A stretch of DNA of 64,000 nt from Tychonema sp. LEGE 06208 (GTDB lineage: Bacteria > Cyanobacteriota > Cyanobacteriia > Cyanobacteriales > Microcoleaceae). This document shows positions 18,507 to 30,654 of the stretch, one piece after another (positions within the stretch are counted from its first letter, which is position 1; each line of letters starts with the position of its first letter). The stretch is taken from NCBI RefSeq assembly GCF_015207505.1, contig NZ_JADEWT010000009.1, positions 29,061 to 93,060 of the forward strand, read 5' to 3'. The notes under the pieces were generated by a model. The model saw only the letters and a list, made by a program, of their open reading frames with translations. It was not told where the DNA came from and did not search any database. The position numbers were made by a program, and so were the translations under genes.

Positions 18507-18919
18507 AATATTCAGGTTCTAGTTCCATGCAGCGCGATAATTTTTTAGGGCTATTATATAGCATAGAAACCTGCTTCGACGTACAAAAAGACGCGTTGCA
18601 GGCTTTTGAAAAATTTGAAAAACCCGGTTTATGCGGTCAAAAATGGATGATAAACTAAGGAACTAAAATTTAATAATTTAAACACCTCCTCCAGTCCTCT
18701 ATCTCCTATAGAACCTGTTTAAGAGCGGACTTAATTCCGCAGGCGCGAACCTGTTTAAGAGCGGACTTAATTCCGCAGGCGCGAACCTGCTATTGAGACA
18801 GGAAACCTGACAAACAATTTTAAAAGCAGGATTTACTAGGTTTGCGAGATTTTCCAATCTCCGAATCAAGGCAAGTCTTCGCCTGTTTGTTGCCAATTAA
18901 GCGTTGCTTTTCTACCTAA
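18507..18919. repeat. Spacer with a 36-bp direct tandem duplication
   Basis: A 36-bp unit occurs perfectly twice (18711-18746 and 18747-18782), and its first eight bases start a third copy. Each unit contains the inverted repeat GCGGACTTAATTCCGC. AAACCCGGTTTATG near 18613 is a copy of the dispersed motif. No gene is seen. Confidence 0.7.
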
Positions 18920-21079
18920 CTATTCTTCTAGTTGACAGAGCTCCGCTGGAGATTTTAGCAGAGTCAGAGTAAAAGATGTGCGCCACAAGTCGCCAGCTTC
19001 AGAACTTTCTGCAGGAGAGCTAGACACCTCGATCGTACCATTCAAGTGCTCTACTAAACACTTTACCAGCGCTAGACCCAAACCCGTACCCGCGATCGCT
19101 TGGTCAGTAATGCCAGTCCCGCGGCGGAATTTGTCAAAGATGTGGGGTAAATCAGCAGCAGAAATGCCGCGCCCGAAATTAGAGAGGCTCAAGACAATGC
19201 AGTCACCAGCCTCAGATGCCTCCAAAATCACCGCACTTCCAGCAGCCGAGTATTTGCCAGCATTCGTCAGCAGTTCCAGCAGCACCCGCTTGAGACTGTC
19301 CGGGTCGGTTTGCAGCGAAGGGGAAGACTTCGGCAAATTTACCTTCAGAGTCAATCCCCTATCCGCCCAATTTTTTTCAAAATCCCCAGCTAAATCTTGA
19401 ATTAAATGCTTGAGATCGATTTCGATCGGAGCAATAGGGACTTGCTGCGGTTCAAACTGCTTGAGAGCCAGCAAATCGTTAACCAGAGCGGTTTGCTTAG
19501 AACACTGCTGCTCTAGAATGTCGAGATACTTAGCCCGACTTGCTAAGGGCTGTTCGGCTTGTTTGAGCATCAGAATCGCCAGCTTCATGATGGTTAAAGG
19601 GGTACGCAACTCGTGACTCATTGTACTGAGAAACTCGTCTTTCATCAGTTTCAATTTGCGTAGTTGCTCTCGTTGATTGGCAGATTTTGCGTACAGTTTT
19701 TCCTGCACGTCGAGACTTTGTTGCAACTGAGCGGTTCTATCTTCGACTAGGGTTTGCGCTTGCTTGAGTTTCTGATTTTGGATAATCGCCTTGCTGACTC
19801 GGAAGCAGACTGATTCGAGCACTTCCAATTCTTCAGGACTCCAAGGGCGGGGCTCGGAGTGCTGCAACACCAAGAACCCCAAGACGGTTTGCTCTTTGTT
19901 GGTGTCGGTGAGGGGAACTAGCAATAGGGCGCGAATGTCTTGGAGTTTCAAGATTTCTGCGAGTTTCTCTGGTTCGTTGCCGATTAATTCGCTGGCGTCA
20001 GCGAGGGTGAGGGGTTTGGGTGCGGTGTGGAATGCTCGATCGCACAAATTAGATTCCGACAGCCAAAAAGCGGGAGAATTCTTTGATTTTGAATCGGAGA
20101 TTTGAGATGTGAAATTAGCTGTTTTTTCTAAATTTTTTGTTTTCCCACTCGCACTTTGTTTGTGGATCTTATTTGATTTTATTGTTTGTTTATTGGCACT
20201 TTTTTTAACAGCGAATTCGCAAACCAATTCGACTTTTGCTTTGGGCGTTTGAGTCAGGGAAGATGTTTCTAAGAGGGGGTCTGTATATTTCAACAGCAGG
20301 ATTTGACCTCTATCTACTTGCAGGGTATCGACGGTACGTTCAATAACTCGCTGCAAAATTAGATCTACTTCTGAACTCGTCTCCATCGCTGCGGCCACAG
20401 ACTTGAGAAGATTTTTGTATTGAGCTTGTTGCTGTAACTGTTGTTTTAAAATGGCAATTTCTTGATTTTTTTGAATGTGACAAATCGCGATGCCGATCGC
20501 GTCTGATACTGCTTCTAGGCGCTTTTTGTCGGCGGCCGACCACTCGTGAGGTTGCGACTTACCAACAACTATTATCCCATTTACAGCTCCTCCAAATCGT
20601 GCTGGGCCTGCCAAAATTGCCCTCCCAGACAGCGGTGTCGCGGGGGAATTGGGCGATGAAGCTGCTGCAGTATCGAGATAGTCTGATATCGCCACTATCT
20701 CGCCCTCTGCTAGGACTTTGGCCAGGAGTGGATGGTCGAGTGATATGTTGGGCGATTCTAATTTGGTGGTTTGGGACTGTTCCGCTGTTTGAGTTGAATC
20801 CGCTGCGACAGGGGCAGGATTTGGGCGATCGCTCTTATTTTCCCAGCAAGCATTGGGATTTATTAGTTTCTGGTTAGCTACAGCAGCAACCAAACAGAAA
20901 TCTACCCCCCATGCAGCCCCCAAAGTATTTGCTATTTGCAGGAGGATTTCTCGATCGATGCTGGTAGCGAGAATTTGGTAAAATTGCGGCCCATTAAGGG
21001 CGGGATCGACCTGATACTGCATAAGACGATCCAGAAATTTTGGGACTGATACTGGTTCTGTGATTTGTGGTAGATGCAA
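18920..21079 (-). CDS. GAF-domain sensor histidine kinase
   Basis: A 719-residue cytosolic sensor kinase without membrane segments. One GAF-like domain spans about 40-200 (VNGIIVVGKSQPHEWSAADK) and a second about 225-435 (VDRGQILLLKY ... VLGFLVLQHSEPRPWSPEEL), the latter with a basic low-complexity insert at 292-335. A coiled coil and the HisKA domain follow, with phospho-acceptor His489 in STMSHELRTPLT. The HATPase domain has the N box LLELLTNAGKYS, the G1 box ISAADLPHIFDKFRRG and G2 GTGLGLALVK. No response regulator is adjacent, so it is an orphan kinase and its signal is unknown. The C-terminus includes no receiver. Confidence 0.9.
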   Translation of the reverse strand: MHLPQITEPVSVPKFLDRLMQYQVDPALNGPQFYQILATSIDREILLQIANTLGAAWGVDFCLVAAVANQKLINPNACWENKSDRPNPAPVAADSTQTAEQSQTTKLESPNISLDHPLLAKVLAEGEIVAISDYLDTAAASSPNSPATPLSGRAILAGPARFGGAVNGIIVVGKSQPHEWSAADKKRLEAVSDAIGIAICHIQKNQEIAILKQQLQQQAQYKNLLKSVAAAMETSSEVDLILQRVIERTVDTLQVDRGQILLLKYTDPLLETSSLTQTPKAKVELVCEFAVKKSANKQTIKSNKIHKQSASGKTKNLEKTANFTSQISDSKSKNSPAFWLSESNLCDRAFHTAPKPLTLADASELIGNEPEKLAEILKLQDIRALLLVPLTDTNKEQTVLGFLVLQHSEPRPWSPEELEVLESVCFRVSKAIIQNQKLKQAQTLVEDRTAQLQQSLDVQEKLYAKSANQREQLRKLKLMKDEFLSTMSHELRTPLTIMKLAILMLKQAEQPLASRAKYLDILEQQCSKQTALVNDLLALKQFEPQQVPIAPIEIDLKHLIQDLAGDFEKNWADRGLTLKVNLPKSSPSLQTDPDSLKRVLLELLTNAGKYSAAGSAVILEASEAGDCIVLSLSNFGRGISAADLPHIFDKFRRGTGITDQAIAGTGLGLALVKCLVEHLNGTIEVSSSPAESSEAGDLWRTSFTLTLLKSPAELCQLEE

Positions 21080-21771
21080 AGTGCAAGACTGGCGATCGGT
21101 CGATCGGTCGATCGATCTGAATAACGTCTTGATTTCCCTGGCGATCGATCATGGCAAATAAGCCTTTATTTTTAAATAGTGTTTGAGCTGGCTCGCGCTG
21201 CAAATAGAACCTATCAATCACAGTCAGCTTAACTGTTATGAGCCTGCTTTCTGTGTTTGTGTAGCTTGCGGGCGGGTCATTGTCTGTAGGAAAATATACC
21301 TCAAGCGGATCGAGTTTTATTTTGCTGTTTTCTACCCTTTACCCGATCGGGATAAATCCCATCCCACTAATTTTCATGCCCCCAAAAACGGGTACTTACT
21401 TTCCGACACTTTTGTCATGGAAATCCCAAGATTTTAGAGTCTTGTTCTGGTTCCTAGATTGAATGCTGAAAGTAAATCTTCAATACGAAAATCGACTGAC
21501 CGTTATTATTATCAAGCTTTTCTAGAGACCGCTTGGTGACACTCCTCTGCTGAGTCTGTGATGTTTCCTATTTAAGTTTGTGATCCTAGCAAAATTTTAT
21601 TGTGATACAAATCAGCCCATCAAGTGATGGCGATCGCAAAAATTAAAAAATCCCCAAATCCTCACTCGCGGTCTGGCTGATGGTTACGAAGTTTTTGCTC
21701 AAAAAAACATTTTTCACTGCTTCTAGAGACACTGAGATAGCTCTCTTGTTAAGTTTATGCAACCTTCCTGC
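21080..21771. other. Spacer with GATCGGTC tandem units
   Basis: About 690 bp. Near the kinase start, GATCGGTCGATCGGTCGATC is a short tandem palindromic run, and a HIP1 copy lies at about 21630. No open frame here has family features. Confidence 0.4.
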
Positions 21772-22644
21772 TTACTTATTTTCTGCTTCCTGTTGGGCGT
21801 TATCGCTATTTTGGCGGTAAACAGCCCTCCGGTTGACAGCAGTCGTGTAGCGGGGATGATTTGGAGGCACGGCGGCCATCAAATCCGAAGCTTGCTGCCA
21901 CTTAGCAGCTACCATTAACCAATCCTGGCGAGATTGAGCATTTTTGCCCTCGGTGGCTGCTTGCTCGGCCGTTCGCACAGCTTGTGCAAAAGAGTCCACA
22001 GCAGAATTAGCAGTCTGCGGAGAAATTTTCTTTTCTGGTGTTGCTGGACTTGGAGTAGCAACGGCTTGGGTGGTGGCTGCGGTGCTGTTTGGCACTTGGG
22101 AATTGAGCCCTTTGTAGATGGCGGCGATCGCAGCGAGCAACAGCACGGTCAAGCCGACACCTGCGACGAGACCGCGCGGTAATTTTCGCGGTTCCTGCAT
22201 CGAGCGAAGTGGAGCAATTCTCGGCAAAGCCCGCTTGCCCCCTCGATCCTGGCGTTCGTGATGGGCGGCGACCAAACGCTTGAAGAAATTCGGCTTTCTG
22301 AGTTTAATTTGTTGAGACCACAGCAGTTGATTTTCGGGATCGCGGCTAATTTCTTCGAGCCACAGCAGTTGGTGTTCTCGGACAAGCCTGCTGTTGATGT
22401 TGACTCGGCGAATATTGCGGGGATCTAAGCCCTCCAAAATTTCTCGGACTCGATCGACCAAACTAGACTGTTCTAGCAGTTGGGGTGTGGCAGCTTCGCA
22501 CAGCAGTTGCAGCACACCTTCGGCAAAAACGGCTCTAGCCCTGACTCCTACCTGTGCGAGCTGGTCGTTAAGGATTTGAATAATCGCTGCCACGGATCCC
22601 AGGCGAGCTTGTCGAGCAATATCATCTATTTGTTGATTCACCAT
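21772..22644 (-). CDS. Single-pass membrane protein of unknown function
   Basis: A 290-residue protein of a kind common in cyanobacteria. The N-terminal ~90 residues form a helical domain (DDIARQARLGSVAAIIQILN ... REILEGLDPRNIRRVNINS). A charged stretch leads to one membrane segment at ~160-180 (GLVAGVGLTVLLLAAIAAIY). A Pro/Ala/Thr-rich linker and a helical tail follow (AVRTAEQAATEGKNAQSRQD ... WLMVAAKWQQASDLMAAVPP), which resembles a TPR hairpin. The sequence predicts cytoplasmic head and extracytoplasmic tail. No enzymatic motif is seen. Confidence 0.75.
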   Translation of the reverse strand: MVNQQIDDIARQARLGSVAAIIQILNDQLAQVGVRARAVFAEGVLQLLCEAATPQLLEQSSLVDRVREILEGLDPRNIRRVNINSRLVREHQLLWLEEISRDPENQLLWSQQIKLRKPNFFKRLVAAHHERQDRGGKRALPRIAPLRSMQEPRKLPRGLVAGVGLTVLLLAAIAAIYKGLNSQVPNSTAATTQAVATPSPATPEKKISPQTANSAVDSFAQAVRTAEQAATEGKNAQSRQDWLMVAAKWQQASDLMAAVPPNHPRYTTAVNRRAVYRQNSDNAQQEAENK

Positions 22645-22829
22645 AAAACTTCTTGACGCTTAGCAGTCTGTATATTTATCAATCCAAAGTCTCGGATCTA
22701 ATTTTTACTTCTACAGGTTATCACTGGCGCTGCCAGGTTAAAATGAACTGGTGCAAATTTTGCATACCGATCGCACTTAAAACTATCAACACAGCCGAAG
22801 AGCTCGCGCCAAAAGGAAATAAATAAACT

Positions 22830-23375
22830 ATGGGTAAAGTAATTAGCGGTAAAATTTTTGTTTTAGACGACAACATCGATACAGATCAAATTATTCCTGC
22901 CGAATATCTGACCCTGGTGCCCTCGAAGCCCGACGAGTACGAGAAACTCGGCAGTTATGCGATGATTGGGTTGCCCGATCGCTACGGCAAGTTTATCGAA
23001 GCAGGCGAAATCAAAACCCAGTATCCGATTATAATTGCCGGCGAAAATTTTGGCTGCGGTTCTTCGCGGGAGCACGCTCCGATCGCTCTGGGGGCCGCGG
23101 GCGTCACAGCAGTGGTGGCTTTGTCTTACGCGCGGATTTTCTTTCGCAATTGCTCGGCTACTGGCGAATTGTACCCGATCGAATCGGTCGATCGACTTTG
23201 CGATGTATTTTTAACTGGCCAAGAAGTGACGATCGACTTTGCGGCAGAGCAAATTATCAACCACACTCTCGATCGAACTTTCTCGCTCAAACCTTTAGGA
23301 GAAGTAGGCCCGGTAATTGATGCCGGAGGGTTGTTTGACTACGCGCGCCAAACGGGAATGATTGCTGCTCGGTAA
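22830..23375 (+). CDS. leuD: 3-isopropylmalate dehydratase small subunit
   Basis: The small (swivel-domain) subunit of isopropylmalate isomerase, converting 2- to 3-isopropylmalate in leucine synthesis with LeuC. It starts MGKVISGKIFVLDDNIDTDQ and has the substrate-recognition loop GENFGCGSSREHAPIAL. Length 181 matches the stand-alone subunit; leuC is not in the window. A hairpin with T-rich tail downstream (23384-23444) serves as terminator. Confidence 0.95.
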   Translation: MGKVISGKIFVLDDNIDTDQIIPAEYLTLVPSKPDEYEKLGSYAMIGLPDRYGKFIEAGEIKTQYPIIIAGENFGCGSSREHAPIALGAAGVTAVVALSYARIFFRNCSATGELYPIESVDRLCDVFLTGQEVTIDFAAEQIINHTLDRTFSLKPLGEVGPVIDAGGLFDYARQTGMIAAR

Positions 23376-23383
23376 AGACTGCA

Positions 23384-23444
23384 AAGAAACCCGATAGCAA
23401 CCACAGGGATTGCCTACAAAAACCGGGTTTCTTGATTTTGTTTG
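23384..23444 (+). terminator. Terminator of leuD built from the dispersed ACCCGG motif
   Basis: AAGAAACCCG pairs with CGGGTTTCTT across a ~30-base loop and is followed by GATTTTGTTTG. The arms match the AAACCCGGTTTCT motif scattered through the spacers of this window. Confidence 0.6.
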
Positions 23445-23535
23445 TATTGATGTCGGCCTACTTTTATTTTGAAATTTGGTAGTGCCTAACAAGTAGAAAA
23501 CTTATGCAACTGGCACAATTCTATTGACTTGTAGA

Positions 23536-23594
23536 GTGCTCTACTACTTTCGTTATAATAGGGCGACTATCGAAAGTTTGGGATAGTAGAGCAC
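23536..23594 (+). promoter_or_regulatory. Inverted repeat surrounding a TATAAT box
   Basis: Outer arms GTGCTCTACTA (23536-23546) and TAGTAGAGCAC (23584-23594) pair perfectly. Inner arms ACTTTCG (23546-23552) and CGAAAGT (23571-23577) also pair, with one extra loop of six bases on the right. TATAAT (23554-23559) sits in the centre. TTGACT lies upstream at 24 bases, too far for a normal -35. It could be an operator, a small-RNA start or a mobile-element end. No gene follows on this strand. Confidence 0.35.
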
Positions 23595-23772
23595 CTTACT
23601 ACTTGTTACACTTCCGTAAGTCCTAAAGTAATAATATCTCCTAGAGTTTTGTGGGAACTCTGGCGTTGCTGAGTGAAGGTTTTCTTGGCTAGCGATCGGG
23701 ATTTAGGGCAAGCAATCGAGGTCTCGGATCGGACAATTTTTCCCACAGAACCTGCTCAATAGCTGTACCCTC

Positions 23773-25179
23773 CTAGCGCCCGATTTCAACATCTTCAAGG
23801 ATACCGAGGGCGTCGGGAACAAGGACAGCAACGGAATAGTAGGCGCTGACCAGGTAAGAAATAATAGCCTTTTCCTCGATGCCCATCAATCGGACAGACA
23901 GGCCAGGTTGGTATTCGTCGGCGATACCCGTTTGGTGCAAACCAATCACGCCCTGGTCTTCCTCACCAGTCCGCAACACCAAGATAGAACTGGTCTGGTT
24001 CTTGGTAATTGGGATCTTGTTACAGGGAAGAATGGGTGTATTGCGCCAAGTGATTACCTTGCTCCCATCCATGTCAATGCTGTCTGGGTAGATGCCTCGG
24101 CGGTTGCACTCCCGACTGAAGGCGGCAATTGTTCGGGGATGAGCTAGGAAGAACTTCGACTTCCTCCGACGAGTAATCAATTCATCAAGATCGTCGGGGG
24201 TGGGAGGACCGCTGCGGGTGTAGATACGCTGTTTCAGGTCAGCATTGTGCAGCAACCCGAATTCCCGGTTGTTGATCAACTCGTGTTCTTGACGTTCCCG
24301 CAATGCCTCCACGGTCAGCCGCAGTTGTTGTTCCGTCTGATTCATCGGTTCGTTGTACAGATCCGCGACGCGAGTATTCACCCGCAAGACAGTTTGGGCA
24401 ACGCTCAATTGATATTCGCGGGGTGAGAGTTCGTAATCAACGAAAGTCCCTGGCAACGGGGTTTCGGCAAGATGACCGGCAGACAGCGCGATCGAAGCTT
24501 CGCCCTGCTTGTTTTGCGGTTGTTCGGCACGAGTCCTAAACTGTTCAACCTGAGCCTGCAACGCGCCCGACTGGTTGAGCAGTTCCCGAAACGCCTGTTG
24601 TGGTAGCGCCAATACCGTGCATCGGGTCACAGCCTTGATTGTAAACTTCCAAGTGCTTTCTGACTCCACCAACACATGATCGCCAAAATGATCGCCATCT
24701 GCCAGCATATCCAGCAAAGGCTCCTCGCCATACTTGCCAACAACCATCTTGTTGACCTTGCCATGAGCGATCGAGAAAAGCCGATCGGCCGGCTGACCTA
24801 ACTGCACGATGATGTCACCAGGTGCGAACTCCTCTTGCACAAACCGACCTGCTAACGCACTCAACACCGCGATGTCGTCAAACCCTCGCAGCAAGGGCAA
24901 CTCACACAGTTCTTGGGGAATCACCTGCACCCTCGCTCCGGTGTTGGTGAAAGTCAACCGCCCATCACCCACCGTATAGGTCAAGCGACGGTTCACCCGA
25001 TAGGTGCCACCCTTCGTCTGTACCCACGGCAACATCTTCAACAACCACCGCGATGTAATTTCCTGCATCTGCGGTGCAGATTTGGTCGTCGTCGCCAAAT
25101 TTCGGGCTGCTGCCGTACCCAAACTCAGTTGAGGTTGTTGACCCTCAACATCCAAATCCGAATCATTAGAATACGTCAT
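23773..25179 (-). CDS. Family 2B encapsulin shell protein (cNMP-binding domain), second copy
   Basis: A 468-residue shell protein. It has the HK97-like encapsulin fold split by an inserted cyclic-nucleotide-binding-type domain at ~96-215 ([16 protein letters not shown] ... [12 protein letters not shown]). The C-terminal half carries the conserved E-loop and A-domain stretches ([66 protein letters not shown]). Such proteins self-assemble into ~30-nm cages around terpene cyclases. Phosphate-binding residues of a classic cNMP site (GE...RA) are not present: [20 protein letters not shown]. Residues 337-340 are RRRK where its paralogue has VWKE. It ends the three-gene set. The ATG follows GAGGATGAGGTA. 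Confidence 0.9.
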   Translation of the reverse strand: MTYSNDSDLDVEGQQPQLSLGTAAARNLATTTKSAPQMQEITSRWLLKMLPWVQTKGGTYRVNRRLTYTVGDGRLTFTNTGARVQVIPQELCELPLLRGFDDIAVLSALAGRFVQEEFAPGDIIVQLGQPADRLFSIAHGKVNKMVVGKYGEEPLLDMLADGDHFGDHVLVESESTWKFTIKAVTRCTVLALPQQAFRELLNQSGALQAQVEQFRTRAEQPQNKQGEASIALSAGHLAETPLPGTFVDYELSPREYQLSVAQTVLRVNTRVADLYNEPMNQTEQQLRLTVEALRERQEHELINNREFGLLHNADLKQRIYTRSGPPTPDDLDELITRRRKSKFFLAHPRTIAAFSRECNRRGIYPDSIDMDGSKVITWRNTPILPCNKIPITKNQTSSILVLRTGEEDQGVIGLHQTGIADEYQPGLSVRLMGIEEKAIISYLVSAYYSVAVLVPDALGILEDVEIGR

Positions 25180-25212
25180 TACCTCATCCTCTAGTTACTA
25201 ACAAAAATGCAA

Positions 25213-25271
25213 GGACTTACGCAAATTCTGCCATTAACCGCTATCTAGTAGGATGACATTTGCGTAAGTCC
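25213..25271. repeat. Perfect 14-bp inverted repeat between the two shell genes
   Basis: GGACTTACGCAAAT (25213-25226) and ATTTGCGTAAGTCC (25258-25271) flank 31 bases. Related GCGTAAG fragments occur at 10026, 43569 and 47932-47937, so it may be a mobile-element terminus or MITE. Its place between two co-directional genes means it could also act as an mRNA processing or attenuation hairpin. Confidence 0.65.
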
Positions 25272-25366
25272 TGAGTGCCTAATCCAATAGATAAGAAGTT
25301 AAGGCGATAACCCTTTTGCCAATTGCTCATTGACACAAGTTATTTCCCTTAATCTCTCACAAATAT

Positions 25367-26776
25367 TTAGCGCCCGATTTCGACATCTTCGAGGATGCCG
25401 AGTGCGTCAGGTACTAGGACGGCTGCCGAGTAGTAAGCAGTGACCAGGTAGGAGATGATAGCTTTTTCGCTGATACCCATGAAGCGGACAGAGAGGCTGG
25501 GTTGGTATTCGTCGGGGATACCCGTTTGATGTAAGCCGATCACCCCTTGTTTTTCCATACCAGTGCGGAGCAAGAGGATAGAACTGGTGCGGGCCTTGGT
25601 GATGGGGATCTTGTTGCAGGGGAATATGGGTACGCCGCGCCAAGCCGTCACTTGAGCGCCGTTCATATCTATGCTGCTTGGATAGATACCCAAGCTGTTA
25701 CACTCGCGACCGAAGGCTGCGATCGTGCGGGGGTGAGCTAGGAAGAACGATGGCTCCTTCCATACCGTTGCTAGCAGTTCGTCGAGGTCGTCGGGGGTGG
25801 GTGTGCCACCACGGCTGTAAATGCGCTGTTTGAGGTCAGCGTTGTGCAGTAACCCAAAATCTGGGTTGTTGATCAACTCGTACTCTTGACGTTCCCGCAA
25901 TGCTTCGACGGTCAGCCGCAATTGTTGCTCGGTCTGATTCATCGGTTCATTGTAGAGATCGGCTACCCTGGTACTGATCCGCAACACGGTTTGGGCGATG
26001 CTCAATTCATATTCCCGGGGTGCAAGGTCGTAATCGACGAAGGTTCCCGGCAACTCGGTCTCCGCGAGATGTCCCGCTGCCAGGTCGATGCAGGCTTCAC
26101 CGTGCATGTTCTGCGGCTGTTCCAAGCTGGCTCTGAACTCCTCAACATGAGTTCGCAACGCTTCCGACTGGTCGAGCAACTGCTCAAACGCCTGTTGGGG
26201 TAGCGACAACACTATGGTTCTGGTCATCGCCTTGAGGGTGTACTGCCAAGTGTCCTCGGACTGCACCACAGTTTCATCGCCGAAATGGTCGCCGTCGGCG
26301 AGCACATCCAATACGATTTGCTCGTCATACTTGCCAACACCAATCTTGTTCACCTTGCCATGAGCAATCAGGATCACGCGATCGGCCGGCTGCCCAATCT
26401 CGACGATCACGTCGTCTGGGGCGTACTCCCGCTGCACAAACTGATTTGCCAACGCAGTCAACACATCAAGGTTGTCAAACCCTCGCAGCAAGGGCAACTC
26501 AGTAAGTTCGTGGGGAATCACCCGCACTTCGGCTCCGGTGTTGGTGAAAGTAACTCGCCCATCACCGACGGTATAACTCAACCGACGGTTGACTCGAAAC
26601 ACGCCACCCTTCGTCTGCACCCACGGCAATAGCTTCAACAACCACCGCGATGTAATTTCCTGCATCTGCGGTGCAGATTTGGTCGTCGTCGCCAAATTTT
26701 TGGCAGCGGCTGTACCCAAACTCAGTTGGGGCTGTTGACCCTCAACATCCGCACCCGAATCATTAGAATATGTCAC
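25367..26776 (-). CDS. Family 2B encapsulin shell protein (cNMP-binding domain), first copy
   Basis: A 469-residue paralogue of the downstream shell gene, with the same plan: N-terminal [20 protein letters not shown], a strand-rich start of the HK97 fold, an inserted cNMP-type domain ([16 protein letters not shown] to about residue 215), then E-loop and A-domain ([52 protein letters not shown]). It retains [14 protein letters not shown] where the second copy has [10 protein letters not shown]. The start is GTG at 26776 with GAGGA eight bases upstream. It begins 83 bp after geosmin synthase on the same strand, so co-transcription is likely. Paired shell paralogues suggest a mixed, two-subunit capsid. 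The ligand of the nucleotide domain is unknown. Confidence 0.9.
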   Translation of the reverse strand: MTYSNDSGADVEGQQPQLSLGTAAAKNLATTTKSAPQMQEITSRWLLKLLPWVQTKGGVFRVNRRLSYTVGDGRVTFTNTGAEVRVIPHELTELPLLRGFDNLDVLTALANQFVQREYAPDDVIVEIGQPADRVILIAHGKVNKIGVGKYDEQIVLDVLADGDHFGDETVVQSEDTWQYTLKAMTRTIVLSLPQQAFEQLLDQSEALRTHVEEFRASLEQPQNMHGEACIDLAAGHLAETELPGTFVDYDLAPREYELSIAQTVLRISTRVADLYNEPMNQTEQQLRLTVEALRERQEYELINNPDFGLLHNADLKQRIYSRGGTPTPDDLDELLATVWKEPSFFLAHPRTIAAFGRECNSLGIYPSSIDMNGAQVTAWRGVPIFPCNKIPITKARTSSILLLRTGMEKQGVIGLHQTGIPDEYQPSLSVRFMGISEKAIISYLVTAYYSAAVLVPDALGILEDVEIGR

Positions 26777-26859
26777 AACTTAATCCTCAACTATCTAGTT
26801 ACTAAAAAACTCGGTCTAATTTGACCGAACGCTGACAAAAGAACCCACTCCAACAAAAC

Positions 26860-29187
<2,328 letters not shown>

Positions 29188-29287
29188 CTATTTTTTGCCG
29201 ACCAACGGCTGAGCTGTGGCAGTTGGCTAGCATTCTCGCCGCCCTAGCCAGGTCTCATATGTGGTTTGTTAGCGATTGTACTGTACG

Positions 29288-29734
29288 CTAGTTCATATTC
29301 ACGGTAGCGATCGAGTCAATAAAATTTAATAAAATACGCTGGTGAGCCATGCCAAAAGGTCGCACATCTCCTGACTGCTCAGAATGGCATTTGCCAGCCC
29401 GAATCTGCTCCGGTGTCAACAACTTCATATCCCAACCTTCAAGCAAAACTAAATCCTTGACATCCGCACTAAGTTGTCCGTGAAAAACGTGGCGAACAAC
29501 ATCTCCTTCGACATCGCAACAAAAAAGAGAGATACTTCTAGGAGGAGCAGCATAACTAATTTCTTCTTGCAATTCCCGGAGTACGGCAACTTCCGGCGTT
29601 TCCCCCGGCTCCAAGTGTCCGCCAAACAAAGCCCAATGTCCCGGATACCTAATATTAGGAACATCGTCCCGCAACTGGCAGAGAAACTTGCCGTCTCGGT
29701 ATAAAATGGCGACCGCAACATGAATTTTAGTCAT
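29288..29734 (-). CDS. Nudix hydrolase
   Basis: A 148-residue Nudix protein that hydrolyses a nucleoside diphosphate linked to another group; substrate unknown. The Nudix box is visible as GGHLEPGETPEVAVLRELQE then EISY, in which the usual second glycine is Ser. The rest (MTKIHVAVAILYRDGKFLCQ) is typical. The start codon sits at the very edge of a heptamer array (ATTGGTT units on the plus strand), so there is no recognisable ribosome site. It lies 133 bp upstream of geosmin synthase on the same strand; whether it is part of that operon is not clear. Confidence 0.8.
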   Translation of the reverse strand: MTKIHVAVAILYRDGKFLCQLRDDVPNIRYPGHWALFGGHLEPGETPEVAVLRELQEEISYAAPPRSISLFCCDVEGDVVRHVFHGQLSADVKDLVLLEGWDMKLLTPEQIRAGKCHSEQSGDVRPFGMAHQRILLNFIDSIATVNMN

Positions 29735-30073
29735 TGGTTATTGGTTATTGGTTATTGGTTATTGGTCATTAATCATATCGTTTCCGGTTGCATCGGAATA
29801 ATAAAATCGAGTCAACAGTCAACAGTCAACAGTCAACAGTCAACAGTCAACAGTCAACAATCATGTTTGAGTGCAACCGGATTTGATATCATTAGTCATT
29901 AATCATAAAAATTTAGCGATTTAGGAGATACGGAATCATTGTATTGTCCTAGGGGCGGTTTCACCAATAATATCGAACATCAACAAACAATTTTAATAAG
30001 CCAGCCCCACCCCACAGACAATATCCGAACCACATCAAAATCAATCTTAATTAGCGAAAAAATTCGCCTGTAC
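29735..30073. repeat. Heptamer arrays and a MITE-like element
   Basis: TTGGTTA units run at about 29735-29768 and AACAGTC units at about 29811-29858. The second array lies inside a ~115-bp element (29775-29889) with inverted ends: ATATCGTTTCCGGTTGCATC on the left and, reversed, ATATCAAATCCGGTTGCACT on the right. Relatives occur at 45343-45484, 48020-48129 and 61325-61431. No gene is seen. Confidence 0.65.
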
Positions 30074-30508
30074 CTATTGCGAACCATCGGCCGCTGAAGT
30101 GCGCTTTAATTGTTTCAGTTCCTCAACATAAACTTCACCTAAATCCTGTCCTGCCAATCCCTTTAGCGTAATACTTTTGTAGCGGACTTCTCCCTTCAGC
30201 AAAACTTCATCGCCAAGCTGGGGTAAAGCTTGCTTAGTTAAAATCCAAATCTTACCGGTACTGTCTTGGATTTGATAAGCCGCATTCCCCACAAAAGGAG
30301 CGCGATTTTCCACCTTTCCCCGGAGATAAACTTCACTATCGACTTGCCGGTTTTGTTGAATGTCCGCAATATTAGTAACATTAAAACCAAGATTGAGTTG
30401 AGACATGGGTAAATTGCCACAACTGAGCAAACCGCTGGTAAGTATTAGCAATAAAGAGCCAGTGGAGAATCTTTGAACCCAAACTTGCTTAATTGCATAT
30501 GTAGTCAT
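30074..30508 (-). CDS. OB-fold-like lipoprotein of unknown function
   Basis: A 144-residue protein with a lipoprotein signal (SLLLILTSGLLSC, cysteine 30). The mature part has a five-strand pattern (SEVYLRGKVENRAPFVGNAA ... YQIQDSTGKIWILTK ... GDEVLLKGEVRYKS) resembling an OB-fold of the kind in periplasmic YgiW/YdeI proteins or nucleic-acid-binding domains. It is probably anchored in the periplasm. The role is unknown. folD starts 146 bp away on the opposite strand. Confidence 0.7.
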   Translation of the reverse strand: MTTYAIKQVWVQRFSTGSLLLILTSGLLSCGNLPMSQLNLGFNVTNIADIQQNRQVDSEVYLRGKVENRAPFVGNAAYQIQDSTGKIWILTKQALPQLGDEVLLKGEVRYKSITLKGLAGQDLGEVYVEELKQLKRTSAADGSQ

Positions 30509-30654
30509 TAGGTCAACTGATTTGAGATTTGAGATACGACTTACTTTAACAGAATCTCCAGACTCGATCGCAAGAGGCGAAATTCCTCTAGTTTAGTCCG
30601 AGTCTGCGATTAAGGTAAAATCTAAAATCGTCAGCCCCTAACCCAGAGTCTACA

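Noticed and set aside
20340..20877. Frames on both strands inside the histidine kinase
   Set aside because: Shadows of the GAF region of the kinase.
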